Assembly: GCA_027492975.1 (NCBI GenBank)
Contig: JAPUDS010000027.1
Coordinates: forward strand, 8,570-43,299
Direction of reading: 5' to 3'
DNA from: Candidatus Saccharimonadota bacterium
Lineage (GTDB): Bacteria > Patescibacteriota > Saccharimonadia > Saccharimonadales > Saccharimonadaceae
DNA length: 34,730 nucleotides
Shown: positions 14,182-22,243 of the stretch, in pieces
How the letters are laid out: every line of letters begins with the position of its first letter
How positions within the stretch are numbered: position 1 is the stretch's first letter
Position numbers and translations under genes: made by a program
The notes under the pieces: model-generated
Seen by the model: only the letters and a program-made list of their open reading frames with translations
The model's database searches: none
Told to the model about the DNA's origin: nothing

Positions 14182-16113
14182 ATGTACTACTACGAGGTGT
14201 CACCGCTCAAGATAACGCATGCGACAAAGTCTGTATTGACATATTCCTCGTCCGAGAGGCTGAAAAACGGTCAGATCGTTGCTATCGAGATCGGTTCAAA
14301 AAATAGTGTGGCGATCGTCGAGCGCGAGGTCGAAAAACCCTCGTTTGAGACAAAGTCTATCCTCTCTATCATTGAGCAACAACCGCTACCGCCTGCGCTC
14401 ATTAAACTCCAGAGCTGGATAAGCGGCTACTACACCACCCACCCGGCACACGTCTGGCGTACCATGCTCCCGAGTGGTCTCACTAAAACTCGTCGTGCTA
14501 CGGGCGGACATCCCTCCCGTCCTAGTCGAGATAACGGAGATATTCGCCTCAACAGCGACCAAAACAAAGCTATTGCGACGATCATGGGCCAGCCCTCTGG
14601 CACCCATTTGCTCCATGGTATCACCGGCTCCGGCAAAACAGCGGTCTATATAGAACTGGCGAAACAAACTGTGGCAGCGGGCAGGTCGGTCATTATCCTT
14701 GTGCCGGAAATTGCGCTGACTTCGCAGCTTGTCGCCGACTTCACTCCGCACTTTACCGATGTCCATGTCACTCATTCGACCATGACCGAAGCGGCTCGTC
14801 ACAACCTCTGGCGATCAGTCCTTCAGGCAACTGACCCGCAGGTTATCATCGGTCCTCGTAGCGCCCTGTTTATGCCGGTACGCAATCTCGGGCTTATCAT
14901 CATCGATGAATGCCACGAACCAGCATTCAAACAAGAACAATCCCCTCGGTATTCGGCAGTCCGCGCCGCCGCCATGCTATCAAGATACGCTACAGCGCGA
15001 CTCGTGCTCGGTAGCGCCACGCCGAGTATCACTGACTACTATCTCGCAAAACTGTCAGACGCCGTTATTGAACTACCTGAACTCGCCCGAACCAACGCCA
15101 TCAAACCAACAGTAAGTCTTGTCGATATGACAAAACCGCATAATTTTTCGCGCTCAGCATTTCTCTCAACAAAACTCCTCGAAACCTTGTCCGAAACGCT
15201 CTCAAACGGTCAGCAGGCACTTCTTTTTCATAATCGCCGCGGTTCCGCCCCCATAACACTTTGTGAAGCCTGCGGCTGGAGCGCGTCATGCCCTCGCTGT
15301 TATACTCCGCTCACCCTCCACGCAGACGAATTTCGCCTCCGATGCCATCTTTGTAACTATACTGAAAAAATCCCAACAAGTTGCCCAAGTTGCCACAACG
15401 CAAATATTATTCATAAAGGTATCGGCACAAAACGTATCGAAGAAGAGGTCCATCGTCTCTTCCCAGAAGCGAAGATCGCCCGTTTTGATGGTGACACTCC
15501 AACGGGTGTCGAGCAGGAATACCAAGCACTATACGACGGCGACATAGACATCATCATCGGTACGCAGGTGGTCGCGAAAGGACTGGACCTGCCGCACCTT
15601 CGGTTTGTCGGTGTTGTTCAGGCCGACAGCGGTCTTGCGCTACCCGACTACCAGTCGAGTGAACGCGTCTTCCAGCTCATCTCTCAAGTAACCGGCCGTG
15701 TTGGACGCAACGAACATACCTCTCATGTTGTTATCCAGAGCTACCAACCGCAACATCCAAGTGTTGAATTCGGTATCGCCCAAGATTACGGCAGCTTTTA
15801 TACCTGGTGTATCGCCGAACGTCAGAGAGCCCATTTTCCGCCGTTCAGATACCTGTTGCGCTTAACAGCGGTCTACAAGACGGAAGCCGGTGCTATACGC
15901 GCCTCACGAGCCCTCATAGGCCTTCTGCGCGATAAAGCGCCCTCATCGGTCGAAGTTCTTGGCCCGGCTCCGGCATTTTACGAACGCCTCCGAGACACAT
16001 ACAGATGGCAGATCATCCTAAAAAGCCCTAAACGCAGCGATCTTGCCGACGTTATAAACCTATTGCCACCGAAGGGTTGGCAAGCCGAACTCGACCCGGT
16101 CAGCCTGTTATAA
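14182..16113 (+). CDS. priA: primosomal protein N' (PriA helicase)
   Basis: PriA restarts stalled replication forks, unwinding DNA 3' to 5' and loading the replicative helicase. The 643-residue protein has an N-terminal DNA-binding region, Walker A GITGSGKTAVYIELA, the helicase Asp-Glu box IIIDECHEPAF, LGSATPS (motif III), the zinc domain with eight cysteines in four CxxC pairs (CEACGW, CPRC, CHLC, CPSC), and motif V/VI (IIGTQVVAKGLDLPHL, SQVTGRVGR). It is about 90 residues shorter than E. coli PriA, chiefly at the N-terminus. The def and fmt genes follow on the same strand. Confidence 0.95.
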   Translation: MYYYEVSPLKITHATKSVLTYSSSERLKNGQIVAIEIGSKNSVAIVEREVEKPSFETKSILSIIEQQPLPPALIKLQSWISGYYTTHPAHVWRTMLPSGLTKTRRATGGHPSRPSRDNGDIRLNSDQNKAIATIMGQPSGTHLLHGITGSGKTAVYIELAKQTVAAGRSVIILVPEIALTSQLVADFTPHFTDVHVTHSTMTEAARHNLWRSVLQATDPQVIIGPRSALFMPVRNLGLIIIDECHEPAFKQEQSPRYSAVRAAAMLSRYATARLVLGSATPSITDYYLAKLSDAVIELPELARTNAIKPTVSLVDMTKPHNFSRSAFLSTKLLETLSETLSNGQQALLFHNRRGSAPITLCEACGWSASCPRCYTPLTLHADEFRLRCHLCNYTEKIPTSCPSCHNANIIHKGIGTKRIEEEVHRLFPEAKIARFDGDTPTGVEQEYQALYDGDIDIIIGTQVVAKGLDLPHLRFVGVVQADSGLALPDYQSSERVFQLISQVTGRVGRNEHTSHVVIQSYQPQHPSVEFGIAQDYGSFYTWCIAERQRAHFPPFRYLLRLTAVYKTEAGAIRASRALIGLLRDKAPSSVEVLGPAPAFYERLRDTYRWQIILKSPKRSDLADVINLLPPKGWQAELDPVSLL

Positions 16114-16115
16114 GG

Positions 16116-16121
16116 TATACT
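16116..16121 (+). promoter_or_regulatory. -10 box upstream of def
   Basis: TATACT ends 8 nt before the def ATG at 16130 and starts 3 nt after the priA stop. No Shine-Dalgarno sequence is present, so def could have a leaderless transcript besides readthrough from priA. Confidence 0.4.
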
Positions 16122-16129
16122 ATTCCCAT

Positions 16130-16705
16130 ATGACACGAGATGACATCATCACCCTACCACACCCATCACTCAGAAAACGTTCGGAACGAATTCACGTTAT
16201 CACCGATGAAACCAAAAAACTTATCGAAGATATGCGTTCTGCTGCTCTCGACTGGGAAGATTCTCGTCCGCACGAAATCGCCGTTGCCCTGGCCGCTGTT
16301 CAAATCAACCGCCTGGAACGCGTCGTTATCGTCCGGGCGGACTTTGACAACAAAGGCAACCAGGAATTTATCGCACTCATCAACCCCGAGATCGTAAAAC
16401 TTGAAGGAGCTATCGTCACGGAGCATGAAGGTTGTCTCAGCGTTGGTCATCAGATTTACGGCGCCGTTCCACGCTACCAAAAAGCTCGCGTGAAAGCTCT
16501 CGATGAATCAGGGCACGAAATCCGCATGAAAGTCAGCGGATTTGTGGCACGCATCCTTCAGCATGAAATCGATCACACCAACGGTATTTGTTTTGTCGAT
16601 CACCTGAAAGATACGTACGACGCATTTTTCAAACTGAACGATAAAGGGGATCTGGAACCCGTAACATATGACGATGCTATCTCGACTGGTATTTTTCGGG
16701 ACTGA
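16130..16705 (+). CDS. def: peptide deformylase
   Basis: The metalloenzyme removes the formyl group from new proteins. The 191-residue protein has the three family motifs: motif I region AVALAAVQINRLERV (usually GxGLAAxQ), motif II EGCLSV with the metal-binding Cys, and motif III QHEIDHTNG with HExxH. Motif I is changed (Gly to Ala at two places, Pro to Val), while the metal ligands are intact. The insertion RPHEIAVALAAVQ and the C-terminal extension are like CPR-type deformylases. It overlaps fmt by 38 nt, so formylation and deformylation genes are co-translated. Confidence 0.92.
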   Translation: MTRDDIITLPHPSLRKRSERIHVITDETKKLIEDMRSAALDWEDSRPHEIAVALAAVQINRLERVVIVRADFDNKGNQEFIALINPEIVKLEGAIVTEHEGCLSVGHQIYGAVPRYQKARVKALDESGHEIRMKVSGFVARILQHEIDHTNGICFVDHLKDTYDAFFKLNDKGDLEPVTYDDAISTGIFRD

Positions 16706-17588
16706 ACTGTTTAGTGTCCCAACACTCGAAGCGCTTATCGGCGCTGGTTATGATATCGCTGCTATCGTCACGAAGCCCGACACTGTTCGCGGTCGCGGGA
16801 AGAAAACATTTGTTCACCCAGTAAAACAGATAGGAATCGACCACGCTATACCAGTTTTACAGCCGGAAAAGCTCATCGACATAGAGGATGAGCTGCGTTC
16901 ATTTGACGCTCAATGTGCGGTCCTTGTATCCTACGGAAAGATTATTCCTGGGCGAATACTAAATGTGTTCGAACCTGTTGGTATCGTAAATATTCACCCA
17001 TCTCGCCTACCTGCACTACGCGGCCCGAGTCCCATCGAAGCTGCTATCATTTCAGGCCAGAAAGAGACCGCTATTTCCATCATGAAGCTTGACGAAGGTA
17101 TGGATACAGGGCCAGTATACCTGCAGCAGACAGTGCATCTCGCTGGCAACGAAACCAAACCGGAGTTGTCAGAACGGCTGGCAACTATTGGTGCAAATAC
17201 CCTTCTGGGGGTGCTGCCGCAAATCATCACAGGACAGCTACAACCAAAATCACAGGGAAATACTGATGTTTCTGTTACATCACTCATTTCGAAGACGGAT
17301 GGTGTTCTCAACCCTACAACAGATGATGCTATGACACTTGAGAGGAAGATCCGTGCTTTTCAAGGCTATCCCAAACCACATCTCATCGTATCTGATAATG
17401 ATGTTATAGTTACATCAGCAAAAGTTGTCTCGAATGTTTCGGAAACAACACTAACGATCCCCTGCGCGCGCAACACATGGCTTGAGATCATATCACTCAT
17501 CGCACCGAGTGGGCGAAGCATGAGTGGTACGGACTTTATGCGAGGCTATTTAAAAGACCGGGAGATCAGTCTCTTAGGCTCCACCTAA
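16668..17588 (+). CDS. fmt: methionyl-tRNA formyltransferase
   Basis: It transfers a formyl group from 10-formyl-THF to initiator Met-tRNA. The 306-residue protein has LVFFGTELFSVPTLEALI at the N-terminus, VLVSYGKIIPGRIL, the catalytic region GIVNIHPSRLPALRGPSPIE with Asn and His, and KLDEGMDTGPVYLQ with the catalytic Asp, then an OB-like C-terminal domain (LERKIRAFQGYPKPHL). The length is normal. Two in-frame starts exist (16668 and 16674), both inside def. The 3' end overlaps the convergent DUF5663-like gene by 15 nt. Confidence 0.96.
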   Translation: MTMLSRLVFFGTELFSVPTLEALIGAGYDIAAIVTKPDTVRGRGKKTFVHPVKQIGIDHAIPVLQPEKLIDIEDELRSFDAQCAVLVSYGKIIPGRILNVFEPVGIVNIHPSRLPALRGPSPIEAAIISGQKETAISIMKLDEGMDTGPVYLQQTVHLAGNETKPELSERLATIGANTLLGVLPQIITGQLQPKSQGNTDVSVTSLISKTDGVLNPTTDDAMTLERKIRAFQGYPKPHLIVSDNDVIVTSAKVVSNVSETTLTIPCARNTWLEIISLIAPSGRSMSGTDFMRGYLKDREISLLGST

Positions 17589-18002
17589 AATCGCCTCGCG
17601 ATTCGCCGCAATCTCCCCTTTCAACTTCTCCAACTCACCCGCAACGACCTGTCGATAGTCGGGTCTATTGAGTTCAAGCCACTTGAGTGAACCGTATTCG
17701 CAGAGCACATCAAGAGCACTCACATTTTCTGGTGCACCCGCTTTGAGCTGCTGATAGTCTTGCTGTTCACTGTAGTTTGGCAGATGCGCACCGAACCACT
17801 GCTCAACCTTCTCGGCATCACGGTCGATAAACGCCTCAAACTCTGCCATCTGATCATCGCTGAGCCCTTCGGATAGTTTCGTCCCTACCCGAAGCTCTAG
17901 CTCACTGTAAATATGCTGCAAAAACGCCTGCTTTTGGTCATCCGGCATACCGCCGAGACCTATATCCTGCAAAAACTGATCATCGAGCTGAAACATAAAC
18001 AC
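17574..18002 (-). CDS. DUF5663-type small acidic protein
   Basis: The 142-residue acidic protein begins MFMFQLDDQFLQDIGLGGMP, followed by DDQKQAFLQHIYSELELRVG and LSDDQMAEFEAFID, the pattern of DUF5663 proteins (seen mainly in Saccharibacteria and other CPR). A second half, PNYSEQQDYQQLKAGAPENV, and a conserved-looking C-terminal helix KLKGEIAANREAIL follow. It contains no membrane segment; its single cysteine lies in LDVLCEYG. A GAGGGAGGGG site precedes the ATG at 18002. The function is unknown. It is the last of four minus-strand genes that share an upstream motif, and a paralogue-like protein lies at 21825-22145. Confidence 0.7.
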   Translation of the reverse strand: MFMFQLDDQFLQDIGLGGMPDDQKQAFLQHIYSELELRVGTKLSEGLSDDQMAEFEAFIDRDAEKVEQWFGAHLPNYSEQQDYQQLKAGAPENVSALDVLCEYGSLKWLELNRPDYRQVVAGELEKLKGEIAANREAILGGA

Positions 18003-18011
18003 CCCTCCCTC

Positions 18012-18051
18012 GTTATATTCGTATGGTTATGTATTTATTATAACATTAGGA
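18012..18051 (-). promoter_or_regulatory. promoter region of the DUF5663-like gene, with ACCATA-type motif
   Basis: On the minus strand TATAAT (18042-18037) lies in TGTTATAATA, and the shared motif ACCATACG (18027-18020) and TATAAC (18017-18012) follow before the start codon. The block TATTATAACATTAGGA (18036-18051) is repeated with one change at 18109-18124. Confidence 0.5.
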
Positions 18052-18059
18052 AACGAGCG

Positions 18060-18081
18060 AAAAACGAGCCTGATCGTTTTT
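18060..18081 (-). terminator. terminator after the 1225-residue protein gene
   Basis: AAAAACGA (18060-18067) pairs with TCGTTTTT (18074-18081), with a 6-base loop. On the minus strand the stem ends in five T residues. It separates the large gene from the DUF5663-like gene. Confidence 0.75.
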
Positions 18082-18132
18082 CCGAGTGACGACATGTTTC
18101 AATAGTATTATTATAACACTAGGAGGCGGGGG

Positions 18133-21100
18133 TTAGGCTGCCCGTTGTTCCGCTTCTGCCACGAGGGCGAGGCGACGATCATGCAGTTGTTGGAGCGCTG
18201 TTTTCTTTTGTTTTGCTAGTTCTCGCTCTCTATTCAGGAGTTCTTGGGGTATAGCATCGATTCCTTGACTATTTTTCATATCCCGAACCCGATTTCTTAT
18301 ACTGCTAAGCTCCTTAGTTATGCCGCCTAGTCGTTTATTGATACTGACATAGAGGGGATCTGTTTCGAGAGCGCCGTACCTTACCTCAGCACCGCTTCCG
18401 CCCTTCTCTTGCTCCGTCTCGTCTACAGCCGAAGTGCCCGTAACCGTAGAGCCCCTGGTAGTCCTGTTGCTCGCTGGTGTTGTGCGCTGAGGTTTTGGCT
18501 GTTGTTGCTGTTCAGCTGATGCCTGTTGTTCTGCGCCTTTTTCACCCGCTTCGGTTTTCTTCTGTTCGGGTTGCGTGGGCTGCTGTTCAGTTTTCGCATC
18601 ACCCTGTTCGGATGAAGTGGTCTGTTCCGGCGGCACGGGAGGTTGAGAAGCCTGGTCCTTTGATTCTTTTTCGGCAGTTGATTTCTTCTTCGCTTCTTCC
18701 TGTTTCTTCTGCTCCTCCCGCTGTTTCTCGCGACGAGCAACCTCTTGCTTGACCTTGTTAACAGCTATCTGGCGTTCGGCTGCTTTCTTTGCTTTCTCTC
18801 TAAATGCTTCACTTTCGCCACTTTTAGTAAACTCTTCTTCTGCTTCATGACTTGCGGCCTTGAGATCAGAAAGAGCTCGTGCCAAGTTAAGTATACTCGG
18901 CTCATCCTCTTTGTTCTCACTTTTAGCTTCGCTCGCCCCTGAAGTCCCGCCGCCATCTACAGACTTCTCTTTTTCTTTAGGAGAAGATCCGTCTCCGTCT
19001 GGGCCTTTTTCGCCACCTGAGCTGCGTTCTTCGCCACGTTTACCAGAACCACGTAGACCCGTGCGATATGGCGGGTACACAAACAGTAAGTCCAGTTCTG
19101 GTGTTGTTGTTTCAGGAGGAACAACTTCCGGCGTTTTCATAAAGATAGTCATGTCGCCAACTTCTTTTGTTGCCGGTATCTCGATGGGGATCTTGCTGAC
19201 CGAACCTGGACCAGAATCTGTAGCAAGCGACCACATATTTAACGCACCCTTCCCATCGCGACCCTTCATCTGGGCCAGTTCTGCATACTTACCGTTAAAC
19301 TCAACGTTATCGCCTTTACCATTGAAGAGCTTCGCAACTGGATCGTCTTTGTCTATGACAGCACGGATAACATTGCCGTCACGCTCAGCATTAATCAAAA
19401 TAGGCGTCGACTGCGTATCGCGCGTCATAGAAAGTGCCAGTTTGAACTTGCCGTTCTTAAAGTCGGCATTTTTGCCGCCATGAAACGCTTCAGAGTTACC
19501 ATCAACCCTCATAGAGTAGACTATGTCGCCGTCACTGTTGCGAGACAGTATAAGTGAGCGTTCGACATGCGGTCGGTTTTCAAACTTGGTCGGAGTATCG
19601 TTATCAAACCAGTGGCGATGTACTTTTGTACCAAATTCTTTCGTGAATTTTTTCACGCTCACGTTCTTTGACTTTGTACCGTCCGGTATCTCTCGCGTAC
19701 TCTCACTGCCTTCGAGCCCGGCATCCCGGACGCGGTCCCATGAGTCTTTCGTTAGCGGACCGTCAGCATCACGTTGCAGCCCATCAAGCTGAAGGCCGTT
19801 CGGCCCTTTGATCGTCATAGTGCCGTTACCATTTTCAACAAAACTCAGCTTGTCATCAAGCTTGAAGTTACCTCCATGAGAGAGCGACTGGTCGACAAAG
19901 TTCGGTGGACTAACGTTCGGTGTTGAGGGCTGCGGCAGGGTGTTGCGTAGAGCATGCCAACTCCATGCAAACAGTGTTGCCGTATCGGCATTTAGATTTC
20001 TGCCCGTCGTAGCTTCATACGCATTTTGTATGTGCTCTGAAGCAAACCCCATAACCCCGCGAGCTATTTGACCACCGACGAAACCAAAACCAGCGATCTG
20101 CACCCCTTTCCAGAACGCTTTCCGCGTACTCTCCTGAGCAAATTCTTTATCCGCTTCGGCCGCTTGTTTCATCATCCCGGCCTCGATACCAACCTTCATC
20201 GACTCATAAAACTCATTGAAGTTTTTACCGTAAGTCTTTGAGTCATTCGAGAGGTTATTGCTTTCGTAGTAGTCTCTGAGAGCTTTGCGAGCATGAACGG
20301 TCTCTAGAAATAACTGGCGTCGCTCTTCGGCATTCTGCACCTCCGTCTCACCACTAAACGACAGGAAAGCTCGCCGTTCCGCACTTGACAGGTCGCGCCG
20401 CGCCGATGCTTCAGCAGCCCTAGTAAGTAGTGCTCCGAAATTATCAGCCGTTACTTCATAGTTGTTTTCCTCGTCTCTGAAGCCTCTTAGGTCATCGATA
20501 AGAACGGTTACATTTTTCATTTCATTGAGGCTACCAACGAGCATTTCGCGGCGCTTAGAGCTTCCTTCGCCTTGATAACCCAGCTCTGCTTCACGCTGAA
20601 CTTGTGCGCGCTCCGCACGTAGACGGAATTTTTCCTGCATGAAACCTATGCCGACGCTGGCCCCTGCGAAGAGACCAAACGTCACCGCTCGCGTAGCTAT
20701 ATTCCCGCCAGTCTTGGCCGCATAGCTTAAGGCTCCGTACGTAACCGCAGCAGCCAATGCTAGATTCGTACCGTTACCGATACCGAGAGTATGTTTCTGA
20801 ATCCATTCAAATGCCTTTTGCGGTTTCGTCATCTTCAGCTCAGTCCGTGCACCGGGATCAAGCCGCGCTGTTATGATATCAACTTTCGCAAGAACGTCCT
20901 GTATACCCTGTTCATGGCTAACGCGCTGCCGCACCGCCTCAGCGATGTCAACGATGTTCGACATATATGCTTCGCCTTCGCCGAGCAGCGCTTGAACGTC
21001 CGGATTGTCTTTAGCAAGCTCCGCCATCCGACGACGCATCTCTTCTTGCATACTCGCCTTACCATCCGGTGAGTCGTATTTGCCCTTATAGTCCCTGACA

Positions 21101-21810
21101 TACTCAACCACGAGACCATCTATAACACCCCGGATCTCCTTGCCGCCAGCTTGAGATTCAAGCTTTACTTGACGCTCGCCGGCTTTTTCGTCCATCATTT
21201 CACCAATCCCACGGTCATCCAGTATGCGCTGAATATGCGAAGCACTGAGATCCTCCCACTGCTCCTCGTTCATATCGTACAGACGGTGTGTCTCTTTGAT
21301 CTTCTTTGCGGCATCGCTTCTGTTTTTAAATAAAATACCTTCACGGGCTATATCGTGACGAGCGATGCCACGAAGCATCCGTCGTATCCAGCCAGCTTTT
21401 TTGACCGAATCAGCATCATACTTCTTCTCCGCCGAGACAAGCGCTGACTGCCGCTCAGCATTCTCCGTAACACCCGCGATAACCCCGGTAATTCTCTCAT
21501 CACCTTGCGCAGTGGGTACGATCTCTTTGCTATGCTCCTCGGGGACGATCAGTTCCTTACTAGCATTATCTGGCACAACCACCTCTTTGCTATGTTGGTC
21601 AACCGGCAATAGTTCTTTGCCCGGGCCGGGTTCACTCGGCTCACTCTGTGGGGTAAATATATCCACAACCCCCCCCGCTGACTCTTCTCTATCAAGAACG
21701 GCGACAGTCCCCTGCCCGCGACGTTCGAGCTCTTTTCCTTCCTGACCCTGGCCAGACGTCAGTTCGTGCTGGCTCTTTTGCGGTCCTGGTCCTGGCTGCG
21801 ACTCACTCAT
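18133..21810 (-). CDS. 1225-residue membrane/coiled-coil protein of unknown function
   Basis: I do not recognise this protein. Its visible parts are: a polar N-terminus with a 10-residue repeat (KELLPVDQHS, KEVVVPDNAS, KELIVPEEHS at 65-94); a mainly helical, charged region (100-340); a hydrophobic pair (349-390) and a second hydrophobic segment (566-589), each flanked by charges; a beta-rich region (about 640-910) with MRVDGNSEAFHGG and DNVEFNGKYAEL; then a Lys/Glu/Gln-rich low-complexity stretch (about 940-1150) and a helical C-terminus. No signal peptide and no enzyme motif are seen. It follows the 106-residue protein by 14 nt, so they share an mRNA. Its size, membrane segments and Gln/Glu-rich tail suggest a structural or assembly protein, but this is inference. 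Confidence 0.6.
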   Translation of the reverse strand: MSESQPGPGPQKSQHELTSGQGQEGKELERRGQGTVAVLDREESAGGVVDIFTPQSEPSEPGPGKELLPVDQHSKEVVVPDNASKELIVPEEHSKEIVPTAQGDERITGVIAGVTENAERQSALVSAEKKYDADSVKKAGWIRRMLRGIARHDIAREGILFKNRSDAAKKIKETHRLYDMNEEQWEDLSASHIQRILDDRGIGEMMDEKAGERQVKLESQAGGKEIRGVIDGLVVEYVRDYKGKYDSPDGKASMQEEMRRRMAELAKDNPDVQALLGEGEAYMSNIVDIAEAVRQRVSHEQGIQDVLAKVDIITARLDPGARTELKMTKPQKAFEWIQKHTLGIGNGTNLALAAAVTYGALSYAAKTGGNIATRAVTFGLFAGASVGIGFMQEKFRLRAERAQVQREAELGYQGEGSSKRREMLVGSLNEMKNVTVLIDDLRGFRDEENNYEVTADNFGALLTRAAEASARRDLSSAERRAFLSFSGETEVQNAEERRQLFLETVHARKALRDYYESNNLSNDSKTYGKNFNEFYESMKVGIEAGMMKQAAEADKEFAQESTRKAFWKGVQIAGFGFVGGQIARGVMGFASEHIQNAYEATTGRNLNADTATLFAWSWHALRNTLPQPSTPNVSPPNFVDQSLSHGGNFKLDDKLSFVENGNGTMTIKGPNGLQLDGLQRDADGPLTKDSWDRVRDAGLEGSESTREIPDGTKSKNVSVKKFTKEFGTKVHRHWFDNDTPTKFENRPHVERSLILSRNSDGDIVYSMRVDGNSEAFHGGKNADFKNGKFKLALSMTRDTQSTPILINAERDGNVIRAVIDKDDPVAKLFNGKGDNVEFNGKYAELAQMKGRDGKGALNMWSLATDSGPGSVSKIPIEIPATKEVGDMTIFMKTPEVVPPETTTPELDLLFVYPPYRTGLRGSGKRGEERSSGGEKGPDGDGSSPKEKEKSVDGGGTSGASEAKSENKEDEPSILNLARALSDLKAASHEAEEEFTKSGESEAFREKAKKAAERQIAVNKVKQEVARREKQREEQKKQEEAKKKSTAEKESKDQASQPPVPPEQTTSSEQGDAKTEQQPTQPEQKKTEAGEKGAEQQASAEQQQQPKPQRTTPASNRTTRGSTVTGTSAVDETEQEKGGSGAEVRYGALETDPLYVSINKRLGGITKELSSIRNRVRDMKNSQGIDAIPQELLNRERELAKQKKTALQQLHDRRLALVAEAEQRAA

Positions 21811-21824
21811 GTCCCGCTACTCCG

Positions 21825-22145
21825 TTATTCCTCTTCCTCAGAGTCTTTGCCTCGATATAATTCTCTGAACTCTATCATGACATTTTGTATAAGATCGGCC
21901 ATGTTCGTCCCTTTTGTCACAGCAAGTTCGGCAATCTTTTCAAACTGACCTTGTTTGATGAATTCTTGCACCTCGGGTAAATCCTCATCCGAAAACGAAT
22001 CTATCAACCGAGCGTTAAACAAATGCATAAACGCCGTGAATAATTCGGCTTTCGCATCTGGTATCTCATCCTCACTAAGATCACCGCCAAAGTTTTCCTG
22101 TACAAGGTTTGTCAGATAGTCGTCGAGGATTTTATCGAGGTCCAT
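21825..22145 (-). CDS. small acidic protein resembling DUF5663
   Basis: The 106-residue, strongly acidic, helical protein begins MDLDKILDDYLTNLVQENFG. It has DAKAELFTAFMHLFNARLID, SFSDEDLPEVQEFIKQGQFE and a C-terminus ending EEEE. The helix pattern and the ls-d-ddl-efe type segment resemble the DUF5663 protein at 17574-18002, but similarity is weak by eye. There is no cysteine and no membrane segment. AGTAAGGAAG is the ribosome-binding site. It lies 14 nt upstream of the 1225-residue gene, suggesting the two act together, perhaps as a partner or chaperone. No function is claimed. Confidence 0.55.
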   Translation of the reverse strand: MDLDKILDDYLTNLVQENFGGDLSEDEIPDAKAELFTAFMHLFNARLIDSFSDEDLPEVQEFIKQGQFEKIAELAVTKGTNMADLIQNVMIEFRELYRGKDSEEEE

Positions 22146-22172
22146 AGTTCTTCCTTACTCTGTTTTTACTTT

Positions 22173-22220
22173 TTTATAGTCCTTATGGTAACAGTTATAC
22201 CACATACACCCGGCCGGTGT
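22173..22220 (-). promoter_or_regulatory. promoter region of the 106/1225-residue gene pair
   Basis: On the minus strand the order is a hairpin ACACC/GGTGT (22220-22206), TATAAC (22199-22194), the shared motif ACCATAAG (22189-22182) and TATAAA (22178-22173). The same ACCATA(A/C)G element precedes the 516-residue and DUF5663-like genes. Confidence 0.45.
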
Positions 22221-22243
22221 CACGTACTTTTTACCCCGCCGCC

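Noticed and set aside
18860-19483. 207-codon plus-strand ORF opposite the 1225-residue protein
   Set aside because: Ser/Pro-rich antisense reading of a Glu/Gly/Lys-rich region; no ribosome-binding site or promoter.
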